DNA of 34,936 nucleotides, taken from positions 1 to 34,936 of the forward strand of contig JAFGEI010000195.1 in assembly GCA_016931695.1 (NCBI GenBank), read 5' to 3'. The notes below the pieces were generated by a model. The model made no database searches. It worked only from the letters and a program-made list of their open reading frames with translations, and was not told the DNA's origin. The translations under genes were made by a program, and so were the position numbers. Within the stretch, counting starts at the first letter, position 1; each line of letters begins with the position of its first letter. The DNA comes from Anaerolineae bacterium (GTDB lineage: Bacteria; Chloroflexota; Anaerolineae; B4-G1; DUEL01). This document shows, piece after piece, positions 8,231 to 15,299 of this stretch.

Positions 8231-8857
8231 ATGGCAACTCAACCGCCAACAGAGAGCTTTCTCGCCAAGTTTCTCAACGAAGAACAAAATCCCGAGATCG
8301 TGGAGCGGGTGTATGGTCGAGTGCAGCAAATCTTGACCAGCGGTGAAGAGATCAGCTACATCGCCGTGCAGAAGAAAACACTCGACATGATCGGCAACCT
8401 GTCGCCGGATTGCGTCGTGCTGACCAACAAGCGATTTATCATCTATCGGCCTAAACTGCTGGGGCGCGTGGATTTTGAGGACTATATCTGGCGCGACCTG
8501 CGGGACGTGCGGCTGAAGGAAGGCATCATCGGGGCAACATTGTCCTTTCAGACGGTGAAGGGACGCACCATCTTGGTCGAGAGCCTGCCCAAGGCGCAGG
8601 CGCGGCGCATCTATAGCGTGGCACAAGAAATGGAAGAAGCCATGCTGGAAGAACGCCGGGCGCGAGAGATGGAGGAAAAGAGAGCGGCCGCGGGAGGAAT
8701 CGTGCTGCAAACGGGGATGCCGGTTGCAAATCCTGCCCCGGCCGTGCAAGATGATCCGGTCGAAAAGCTGAAAAAGCTAAAGGCAATGCAAGAGGCCGGG
8801 CTGATCACGGAAGCGGAATACGAGGGAAAAAAGGCCGAGATTCTCGCCCAAATGTGA
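8231..8857 (+). CDS. PH-like domain protein with C-terminal SHOCT domain
   Basis: 208 residues. Residues about 30-125 have the bacterial PH-like pattern (ALTNKRFIIYRP-type strand, here VVLTNKRFIIYRP, then a basic-rich IWRDLRDVRLKEG segment). A charged coiled-coil stretch follows (about 132-155), a flexible linker, and a C-terminal SHOCT helix pair (about 178-208: EKLKKLKAMQEAGLITEAEY). SHOCT domains are short oligomerisation modules commonly found at the termini of bacterial proteins of unknown function. There is no TM helix or signal. AGGAGGAC lies just upstream of ATG 8231, 22 bp after the regulator. The cellular role is not known. Confidence 0.85.
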   Translation: MATQPPTESFLAKFLNEEQNPEIVERVYGRVQQILTSGEEISYIAVQKKTLDMIGNLSPDCVVLTNKRFIIYRPKLLGRVDFEDYIWRDLRDVRLKEGIIGATLSFQTVKGRTILVESLPKAQARRIYSVAQEMEEAMLEERRAREMEEKRAAAGGIVLQTGMPVANPAPAVQDDPVEKLKKLKAMQEAGLITEAEYEGKKAEILAQM

Positions 8858-9043
8858 CAACGACGTCGACGCTGCCGCTCCTCCTGGATGCTTGTCCAAA
8901 CACGGAATGTGGGAGGATGAGGGGGCGGCGACCAGTGCCTGTCCCCAAGCCCCCCGGCCCGGTCGATGGCTGCAGTCGGGGGGCACTGTCTGCCCCGTGG
9001 CCGCGGCGCCCAGGCAAGGGCCTGGCGGAATGACGTAAAGCGC
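8858..9043 (+). other. Intergenic region with GC-rich hairpins before archease
   Basis: No gene is seen. It contains GGATGCTTGTCC at about 8907 (like the repeat core at 7348) and an inverted pair CAGTGCC/GGCACTG around a C-rich/G-rich stretch. A short hairpin, CCAGGC (9010-9015) with GCCTGG (9020-9025), ends about 19 bases before the archease ATG. No convincing promoter was found. Confidence 0.4.
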
Positions 9044-9454
9044 ATGAACGGAAACGGTTTTGAAGAGGTCCCACATACTGCCGATGTTGCGCTCCGCGTT
9101 TGGGGGCACGACCTGGCCGAGTTGTTCGTCAATGCGGCGCGGGGGATGACCTGGCTGCTCGCTGACCCCGACACCGTTGCGCCGACGGTCGAGGTTCCTC
9201 TGGAGCTGGATGCCGATGACGCCGAGGTTTTGTTGGTCACCTGGCTGGGGGAGCTGCTCTACTTGAACGAACGGGACGGACTTGTTTTTACCGCCTTTAC
9301 GCTGAAACAGGTCACGCCGACGCACCTGGTTGGCCAGGCCCGCGGCGGGGTGCCAAAGGAACTGCGCACCCACATCAAGGCGGTCACTTTTAACGAAATG
9401 GATATCCGGCCAGCCGGACGTGGGCTGGAAACGATGGTCGTATTTGACGTGTAG
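9044..9454 (+). CDS. Archease (RtcB cofactor protein)
   Basis: 136 residues. Archease promotes guanylylation and multiple turnover of the RNA ligase RtcB. The N terminus FEEVPHTADVALRVWG is the family signature, with the metal-binding Asp in HTADV. ELFVNAARGM, the central EVLLVTWLGELLYL and the C-terminal AVTFNEMDI also match. The open frame extends to 8966, but the family N terminus begins just after ATG 9044, which is therefore taken as the start; the upstream SD is weak. rtcB follows after 14 bp, the classical partner arrangement. Confidence 0.93.
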   Translation: MNGNGFEEVPHTADVALRVWGHDLAELFVNAARGMTWLLADPDTVAPTVEVPLELDADDAEVLLVTWLGELLYLNERDGLVFTAFTLKQVTPTHLVGQARGGVPKELRTHIKAVTFNEMDIRPAGRGLETMVVFDV

Positions 9455-9468
9455 AGGAAGGGAGCGAG

Positions 9469-10920
9469 ATGATAGAGAAAAAGGATTTTCGACGCGTGGA
9501 GCGATTGATTTGGGAATTGCCGCAAGAAACGCGCCAGGACATGCGCGTGCCGGCGCGGTTGTTTGCCGACGCAGAGCTTTTTGACGCCGCCTTTGGTGAT
9601 CGGACTGTCGAGCAGTTGGTCAACACGGCAACGCTGCCCGGTATCGTCAACTATGCGATGGCGATGCCGGATTTTCACCAGGGCTATGGGTTTCCCATCG
9701 GCGGCGTCGCCGCGATGGACGCCAACAGCGGCGTGATCTCCCCCGGCGGAGTTGGGTATGACATCAACTGCGGCGTGCGGCTTCTCGGCACTCACCTGGA
9801 TAAACCGGACGTCATGCCTCATTTGGAGAACCTCACGGCGGCAATCTACCAGGCTTGCCCCAGCGGGGTGGGAGGCAAAGGCCGGGTGCGGGTATCGGAG
9901 CGGGAGCTGGACGAATTGGTTGTTCAGGGCTCCAGGTGGGCGCTGAAGCGGGGGCTGGCTCATTCCGAGGACCTGGCCCACACCGAGGAAGGAGGCTGTC
10001 TGCCTGGCGCGAATCCCGGCGCAGTCAGCAGCCGGGCGAAGGAACGGGGCCGCCCGCAGGTCGGCTCGCTGGGCGCGGGCAACCACTTTTTAGAGATCGA
10101 CGTAGTCGACGAAATCTATGATGCCCATGCCGCCGACGTTTTTGGACTGCGGCCGAACCAGGTCGTGGTGCAGGTCCACTGCGGTTCTCGCGGGTTTGGG
10201 CACCAGGTCTGTGATGATTACGTCAAAAGCCTGCAGGGCGCCGTGCGCAAGTACGGCATCACGCTGCCCGACCGGGAGCTGGTCTGCGCGCCGCTCGATT
10301 CCCCAGAAGGAAAGGCATATTACGGCGCGATGGCCTGCGCGGTCAACTATGCCTTTGTCAACCGCCAGGTGCTGGCGATGGGCATCCGTGGAGCGTTCGA
10401 GCAGGTGCTGGCGGGCAAGGTGCGCAATTTCGACCTGTTCCAGGTTTACGACGTCGCGCACAACATTGCCAAGTTTGAAGAGCACGACGTCGGCGGGCAG
10501 CGCCGCCGGCTCTGTGTTCACCGCAAGGGGGCGACGCGTTCCTTTGGGCCCGGCCGGCCCGAACTGCCGGATGACTATCGCGACATCGGCCAGCCGGTTC
10601 TCGTGCCCGGCTCGATGGGTACCAGTTCCTACGTGCTGGTTGGTACGGAAAAAGCCATGCAACTGACATGGGGATCGAGCTGCCACGGGGCGGGGCGGGT
10701 GATGAGCCGCAGCCAGGCGCGCAAGTCGATCTGGGGAGCGGACCTGCGCAAAGAGCTGGAGGGCCAGGGTATCGTCGTGCAGGCCGGTAGCGACAAGGGT
10801 CTGGCGGAAGAAGCTCCCGCCGTCTACAAAGACGTCAGCCGGGTAGTGGAGGTCGTCCACGATGCCGGGCTGGCCCACAAGGTCGCCTGCCTGCGGCCGT
10901 TGGCGGTCATCAAGGGCTGA
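9469..10920 (+). CDS. rtcB: RNA-splicing ligase RtcB (3'-phosphate/5'-OH ligase)
   Basis: 483 residues. RtcB joins RNA 2',3'-cyclic phosphate or 3'-phosphate ends to 5'-OH ends using GTP and Mn2+ (EC 6.5.1.8), in tRNA splicing or RNA repair. All active-site residues can be placed: D98 and C101 (GYDINCGVR), H206 (GAGNHFLEI), H237 (VHCGSRG), H331 (DVAHN) and the guanylylated H406 (CHGAGRVMSR). The protein ends in LRPLAVIKG, typical of a complete family member. GGAAGGGAG precedes the ATG. In bacteria RtcB is usually linked to repair of cleaved RNA under stress; no rtcA or rtcR is present here. Confidence 0.96.
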   Translation: MIEKKDFRRVERLIWELPQETRQDMRVPARLFADAELFDAAFGDRTVEQLVNTATLPGIVNYAMAMPDFHQGYGFPIGGVAAMDANSGVISPGGVGYDINCGVRLLGTHLDKPDVMPHLENLTAAIYQACPSGVGGKGRVRVSERELDELVVQGSRWALKRGLAHSEDLAHTEEGGCLPGANPGAVSSRAKERGRPQVGSLGAGNHFLEIDVVDEIYDAHAADVFGLRPNQVVVQVHCGSRGFGHQVCDDYVKSLQGAVRKYGITLPDRELVCAPLDSPEGKAYYGAMACAVNYAFVNRQVLAMGIRGAFEQVLAGKVRNFDLFQVYDVAHNIAKFEEHDVGGQRRRLCVHRKGATRSFGPGRPELPDDYRDIGQPVLVPGSMGTSSYVLVGTEKAMQLTWGSSCHGAGRVMSRSQARKSIWGADLRKELEGQGIVVQAGSDKGLAEEAPAVYKDVSRVVEVVHDAGLAHKVACLRPLAVIKG

Positions 10921-10975
10921 TGCGGCAGGGGCACACTCTGGCCCCTCCGCGGCGCGAGCCCGCCAGCCGAGGTAC

Positions 10976-11004
10976 TTGACTTTTCGCCCATTTGCCCGTA
11001 TCCT
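10976..11004 (+). promoter_or_regulatory. Sigma-70-type promoter after rtcB
   Basis: TTGACT (10976-10981), a 17-bp spacer and TATCCT (10999-11004), preceded by GAGGTAC as in the promoter at 5916. It would drive the membrane protein at 11158 with a leader of about 147 nt. The leader contains GATGCTCTCCC (11124-11134), the core of the repeat seen at 7348. Confidence 0.6.
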
Positions 11005-11157
11005 AGGGGTGGCGGGGCCGAGCATCTGGGGCGCGTCGGCGCCTGTCTTGACAATGTCACACGGCGCGGGATGGCGGTGGTCCTGGCTACTCGTGCCGGG
11101 TCGGTGGGGGCGAGTACGCGCGTGATGCTCTCCCACGGCAGGGGAAGGGAGGTGTCT

Positions 11158-11694
11158 ATGTCTGACGATCCAAATCAAGAGATCGAAATTCCGGATTGGC
11201 TGAGACGACCAGCCACACCGCAGGCGGGGAGCCAGCCAGCGCCGGCACCTGGGGGCGCTGATTCGGGCCTGGAACCGGCTGAGATTCCCGATTGGGTGCG
11301 GGGGATGCAGCCCGGGGCCTCTCCTCCACCCGAGCCAGTCCCCGAACCGGCCGGGCCTCCCCCGATAGCAGGCTTTGCCCCCGAGTTGATCGAAGAAGAG
11401 CTGTCTCCGGCCGAGGTATCTTTGCTGGACGATCTGCGCGAGCACGCAGTCGATTCGGAACCGGATGAACCGGAAGGGACTGCCATCAGCCGCCTGTTCG
11501 ACAGGCTGCGCGGGCGCGGCGGCGATTCGGGCCCTGGTTTGGCGGAGCGGCTTCCCCCCAACAGCCCGCTGGCACCGATCTTGCGGCTGGCCCCCTGGCA
11601 GCGATTTGTCCTGGCCTTGTTGCTCTTTCTCAACACGCTGTTGTTGGGCTGCATGTGCCTGATCATGACCAGTCGAATCGTGCCCTTTCAGTAG
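11158..11694 (+). CDS. C-terminally anchored membrane protein with IPDW motifs
   Basis: 178 residues, no recognised domain. Two copies of a short acidic motif, EIEIPDWLRR (about 7-16) and EIPDWVRGM (about 42-50), are separated by Pro/Ala/Gly-rich, probably disordered linkers. A single hydrophobic helix near the C terminus (about 147-170, FVLALLLFLNTLLLG) suggests tail anchoring with the acidic N-terminal part in the cytoplasm. I associate repeated (I/V)PDW(L/V) motifs with uncharacterised Chloroflexota proteins, possibly as peptide docking sites; this is inference. ATG 11158 has AAGGGAGG at a good distance; an upstream in-frame GTG (11071) is rejected. A strong terminator follows. Confidence 0.78.
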   Translation: MSDDPNQEIEIPDWLRRPATPQAGSQPAPAPGGADSGLEPAEIPDWVRGMQPGASPPPEPVPEPAGPPPIAGFAPELIEEELSPAEVSLLDDLREHAVDSEPDEPEGTAISRLFDRLRGRGGDSGPGLAERLPPNSPLAPILRLAPWQRFVLALLLFLNTLLLGCMCLIMTSRIVPFQ

Positions 11695-11727
11695 CGGCTG
11701 GAGCCTGGCGTTGTGCCAGACAGGGAA

Positions 11728-11777
11728 GAGGGGGGCGCTGGCAGCAGGGCTGTCGGCGCCCCCCTCTTTTTTCTTTT
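11728..11777 (+). terminator. Intrinsic terminator after the IPDW membrane protein
   Basis: Perfect 11-bp stem GAGGGGGGCGC (11728-11738) and GCGCCCCCCTC (11756-11766), directly followed by TTTTTTCTTTT. It separates this plus-strand unit from the convergent minus-strand operon ending at 11801. Confidence 0.92.
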
Positions 11778-11800
11778 CCCCCACTGGCAGTGACGGGTGA

Positions 11801-12916
11801 TCAGGGAACCAGGCCGAGTCCCGCTGCCAGGCGGGCAATGCCCTGAACCAGCGGCGACTGGGGGGCGATGAGGGCGAGCGGTTTCCCCTGTGACACGACC
11901 TGCACTTGGGCCGATTCGTAAGGGACTGTTGCGGCAAAGGGATGTTTCACCACCCGCTGCAGCGCTTCGGCGGGCGGCGCGGCCCCTGGGACGATCTGGT
12001 TCAAGGCGAGGTGAATCTTGGACGACCACGCCTTGAGCGCCTGCAGGCTGCCCAAGGTGGTCTGCAGGGCTGCGGGATCGGCCGTAGTGACCAGCACGAT
12101 GGCGTCCGCCGCTTCCACGACTGCGGCTGCGCCCTCTGTCAGCACGGATGGCAGGTCGACGACGACCACGCCGACGTGCTTTTTCAGGGCGTTGAGGGTC
12201 GCGGCGACTGTTTCCCTGGACAGCCCTGTGCCAATGACCGGCACGTACGGTGCCGCCAGTACCGCCAGCCCCGCAGCGTGGCCCATCAGGTAGTTGTTGA
12301 TCGCCGCGTCGATGGCACCAGGAGAAAGAGCGCCCAACGGCAGCCAATTTGGATCGGGGCGCAGCCCCAGGTGCAGGGCGACGTGCCCGGACGAAGGGCT
12401 CAGGTCGACGAGGCAGACCCGGCCAGGAATCCGGCGGGCGAAAAGGACCGCCAGATTGACGGCGACCGTCGTCACGCCGACGCCGCCGCGCAGGCTCAAC
12501 ACGCCGACGATTCCCTGCACGGCGGATGGCGCTGTCGGCGGTTGCGGGCTGGTGGCCAGAAGGTCGTTCACCCGGTCCAAAAGCTCGGACATTGTCACCG
12601 GTTTGGCCATGTGCTCGTTCGCCCCGGCCTCTAGCGCCGCCTCGCGGTCCACAGACTGGCCCCGCGCCGTCAGGATGATGATCGGCATGTTGGCCGTGGC
12701 GGGCTCTTTGCGCAGCCGCCGGCAGACCTCGTAGCCGGTCATGCCCGGCATCATCACGTCGACGATCGCCAGGTCCGGCGGGTTAGCCATCGCTTTGGCC
12801 AGCCCATCTTCTCCCTCCGCGCTGAGAACGACCGTGTGCCCGCCCCGGTCCTCCAGCAGCATGCGGATCATTTGCAGCAGGTCGGCATTGTCGTCGATCA
12901 CCAGGATCCTGGCCAT
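11801..12916 (-). CDS. Receiver domain fused to CpaE/MinD-like ATPase
   Basis: 371 residues. Receiver domain 1-122 with D8/D9, phosphoacceptor D53 (IVDVMMPGM), T83 and K105 intact; then a Pro-rich linker (124-131) and a ParA/MinD-superfamily domain (135-371) resembling CpaE/TadZ pilus-localisation proteins. The deviant P-loop reads LRGGVGVTT (142-150): both lysines of the usual KGGxGKT are replaced (Arg and Val), so nucleotide hydrolysis is uncertain. Walker A' (CLVDLSP) and Walker B (VVVDLPS, D254) are present. No Tad/Flp pilus genes occur in the window. ATG 12916 follows GGAGGAGGTGG. It is the last gene of the lepB-deoC-AOR operon, 19 bp after the duplicated hypothetical gene, which may be its functional partner. 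Confidence 0.9.
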   Translation of the reverse strand: MARILVIDDNADLLQMIRMLLEDRGGHTVVLSAEGEDGLAKAMANPPDLAIVDVMMPGMTGYEVCRRLRKEPATANMPIIILTARGQSVDREAALEAGANEHMAKPVTMSELLDRVNDLLATSPQPPTAPSAVQGIVGVLSLRGGVGVTTVAVNLAVLFARRIPGRVCLVDLSPSSGHVALHLGLRPDPNWLPLGALSPGAIDAAINNYLMGHAAGLAVLAAPYVPVIGTGLSRETVAATLNALKKHVGVVVVDLPSVLTEGAAAVVEAADAIVLVTTADPAALQTTLGSLQALKAWSSKIHLALNQIVPGAAPPAEALQRVVKHPFAATVPYESAQVQVVSQGKPLALIAPQSPLVQGIARLAAGLGLVP

Positions 12917-12935
12917 TCTACCACCTCCTCCAGAA

Positions 12936-13466
12936 TTATTGATCTTCCTCTTCCAGGCAAAAAGCGCCGATGTGCAACTTGTTGACCAGCACGCCTCCGC
13001 CGGTAAAAACGACTTCTTGGCGGATGGAGGCTTGAACGCGTCCATCCAGCACGGGGATAAACTTTTCCGTATCCGAGGTGAGCAGGCGGCGCATGTCGAC
13101 CCGCGCCGAGAGGCGCAGGTATCCCACCACCTCGAGCGAGGGCACGGTGAGGAAAACCTTGCGCAGATATGACCCGGCATAACTGCCATAGCTCTGGTCC
13201 CGCGAGAGCGCTTCATCTCGCGTCGCGACCAGCGCCAGCGTCAGGTTGTCCTTGGCAATGCTGGAGGCGGCGTAGGTGGCGGTGATTTCGCCTGGCTGGA
13301 TGATGGGGGAGATGTAGGCGTCTTCCAGCTGGAGGAACCCGGTCATGGGATCGTTGAGGATGTCTGGCAGTGTCTTGCGCCGCACGTCGACGTGCCCCGA
13401 TATGCGGTAGCTGTGGGTGAAAAAGTCGACAGGCATTCGGCCGGTTTTGATCATATTTTGTGCCAT
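12936..13466 (-). CDS. Internally duplicated protein of unknown function
   Basis: 176 residues, soluble, no signal peptide. The two halves look like copies of one domain of about 80 residues. FFTHSYRISGHVDVRR/LPDILND/GFLQLEDAYI/NLTLALV in the first aligns with FLTVPSLEVVGYLRL/RRLLTSD/KFIPVLDGRVQ/NKLHIGAF in the second. The pattern suggests two beta-rich units. The family is not firmly recognised. ATG 13466 has GGAGAC upstream; the gene is 12 bp after the AOR stop and 19 bp before the receiver-CpaE gene, so it is co-transcribed with both. Context suggests a role with the receiver-CpaE protein rather than in aldehyde metabolism, but this is inference. Confidence 0.8.
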   Translation of the reverse strand: MAQNMIKTGRMPVDFFTHSYRISGHVDVRRKTLPDILNDPMTGFLQLEDAYISPIIQPGEITATYAASSIAKDNLTLALVATRDEALSRDQSYGSYAGSYLRKVFLTVPSLEVVGYLRLSARVDMRRLLTSDTEKFIPVLDGRVQASIRQEVVFTGGGVLVNKLHIGAFCLEEEDQ

Positions 13467-13478
13467 ATCTCGCGTCTC

Positions 13479-15299
13479 CTACTCGGCTAATCCCAGTCGG
13501 GCCAGCGTGTCTGCCTGGGGATGCCCTTGCCGGTCCCACCCCCGCGCCTGGTAATAGGCGTCGAGCATTGCCGCCAGTTCCTCCACCGGCTGGGCCTTGG
13601 AGTGACCGCCGGGCAGGCTTTCCTGGAGCAGGCGCTGGGGGAGCGTATCGTCGCGGCGGGTAAAGCCCTCCCTGGCGTTGAACAGTCGTTCCAGGAGCCA
13701 AATTCGCTCTCCAGCTTCCAGCACTTGCTCCGCGCTGCGCTCGATGCCGGTCGTCGCCGCCAGCAGGGCGGCGTAATGGGCTGGGTTGAGGGCAAAGGTC
13801 GTAAAAATGCACATCCCCATCGAATCGACCACGGCGCTCAGGTCCTGGTACAGCTTGACCAGCGTCGCTTTGCCTGACGTCGCAAAGCGGTCGACGGAGG
13901 TGGGGGTCGACATTGCCTCCGGGGCGATCATGTAGGCGCGCAGGTGGCACCCGCCGCGGTTGGACGTCGCCAGGGCCAGGGCCATGGCGCGGAAGGCGCG
14001 GGGGTCGTAAGCGGGGAGCTCCATGCCCTTGACGCTCATCGCCAGCTCGGGGTGGCCGAATCGGGCGGCCAGCCGCGCTGATCCCTCGGCCAGCCAGACG
14101 CCGATTCCCTCGCGGCGGCCGATCAGCTCGCTGCAGCGCAGCATCGCCCGCGCATTGCCAAAGGCGAGTTCCGTGCCCAGTTCCGCCTCGACCTGGGCGC
14201 GAGTGGCGCTGTCGAACGCCTCCCGCTCCCACAGCTCCATCGCGCAGGCGATGGTGCTGCCGGCGCTGATGGTGTCGAACCCCAATTCGTTGCCGGTATA
14301 GTTGGCTTCAGTGATGGCCTCCAGGTCGCGCACGCCGCACATGGGGCCAAAGGCCCACAGCGATTCGTACTCGGGCCCCTCACCGCTGCGCCGGGCGGTG
14401 CGGGTCGCCCGCCCGCAGGCGACGAAGCAGTTGGCGCAGGCCACGCTCCGCTCGTAGATGGTCTCTTTGAGCGTCTGGCCAGAAATCGAGTCGGCGTCGG
14501 GAAAATAACCGCGCTGGAAATTGTGCACCGGCAGGCCGCCGTACTCGTTGATGAGGTGGACCAACACCGCGGTGCCAAATTCTCTCAGCGCGTTCTTGGT
14601 CACCGGCGCCTCGGACAGGGCCGTGCGCGCTTCTTCGCGCGCTGCCTTGAACCGCTGGGGGTCGGCAATCGGCGTCTGGTGATGGCCGTGGACGACGACC
14701 GCTTTGAGGTGCTTGGCCCCCATCACGGCGCCTGCCCCTCCCCGGCCCGCTGCCCGGCCGCGGTCGTTGATGATGCTGGCAAAGAGCACCCCCCGTTCGC
14801 CGGCTGGCCCGATACAGGCGACTCCCGCCCGCTCGTGGGTCTCGGCCAGCAGCCGCTCCGTGGTCTGGCGAGTGTCCAGCCCCCACAGGTGGCTGGCATC
14901 CCGAATCTCTACCCCTTCGTCGTGAATCCAGAGATAGCACGGCGCTGCTGCCGCCCCTTCGATCACCACGGCGTCGTAACCGGTCTGCTTCAGGTCCAGG
15001 GCGAACCGGCCGCCGGAATTGGCGCCGAGCACAGTGCCGGTGAGTGGAGAGCGGGTGACGACTTCATATCGGCCGGAGAGCGCGGCGGCCGTGCCGTTCA
15101 GCGGCCCGGTAGCAAAGACGAGCGGGTTTTCTGGGGAAAGGGGAGCGGTCCCCGGTGCCAGGCGGTCGTAGAGCAGGCGCGTACCCAACCCCCGCCCGCC
15201 GATATAGTCGGCGGCCAGTTGGGGGTCCAGCGGGGCGGTGCGCGCGCGGCCCGACGCCAGGTCGACCCAGAGAATCTGGCCCAAGTACCCGCCGTTCAT
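13479..15299 (-). CDS. Aldehyde:ferredoxin oxidoreductase family protein (tungsten/molybdenum pterin)
   Basis: 606 residues, the normal length for AOR. The family oxidises aldehydes to carboxylic acids and reduces ferredoxin, using a bis-pterin tungsten or molybdenum cofactor and one [4Fe-4S] cluster. Seen: N-terminal GGYLGQILWVDL and GGRGLGTRLLYD; SPLTGTVLGANSGG; GRGGAGAVMGAKHLKA; cluster cysteines in CANCFVACG and a fourth in GMCIFTTF; RGGCHLRAY near the cofactor. The substrate cannot be told from sequence. ATG 15299 shares its A with the deoC stop (TGATG), so translation is coupled to an aldolase that releases aldehydes. No dedicated ferredoxin or tungstate transporter is adjacent. Long open frame upstream of this start is a shadow. 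Confidence 0.94.
   Translation of the reverse strand: MNGGYLGQILWVDLASGRARTAPLDPQLAADYIGGRGLGTRLLYDRLAPGTAPLSPENPLVFATGPLNGTAAALSGRYEVVTRSPLTGTVLGANSGGRFALDLKQTGYDAVVIEGAAAAPCYLWIHDEGVEIRDASHLWGLDTRQTTERLLAETHERAGVACIGPAGERGVLFASIINDRGRAAGRGGAGAVMGAKHLKAVVVHGHHQTPIADPQRFKAAREEARTALSEAPVTKNALREFGTAVLVHLINEYGGLPVHNFQRGYFPDADSISGQTLKETIYERSVACANCFVACGRATRTARRSGEGPEYESLWAFGPMCGVRDLEAITEANYTGNELGFDTISAGSTIACAMELWEREAFDSATRAQVEAELGTELAFGNARAMLRCSELIGRREGIGVWLAEGSARLAARFGHPELAMSVKGMELPAYDPRAFRAMALALATSNRGGCHLRAYMIAPEAMSTPTSVDRFATSGKATLVKLYQDLSAVVDSMGMCIFTTFALNPAHYAALLAATTGIERSAEQVLEAGERIWLLERLFNAREGFTRRDDTLPQRLLQESLPGGHSKAQPVEELAAMLDAYYQARGWDRQGHPQADTLARLGLAE

Noticed and set aside
10927..10946. Hairpin AGGGGC/GCCCCT as rtcB terminator
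   Set aside because: Short stem and no T-tract; not enough for an intrinsic terminator.
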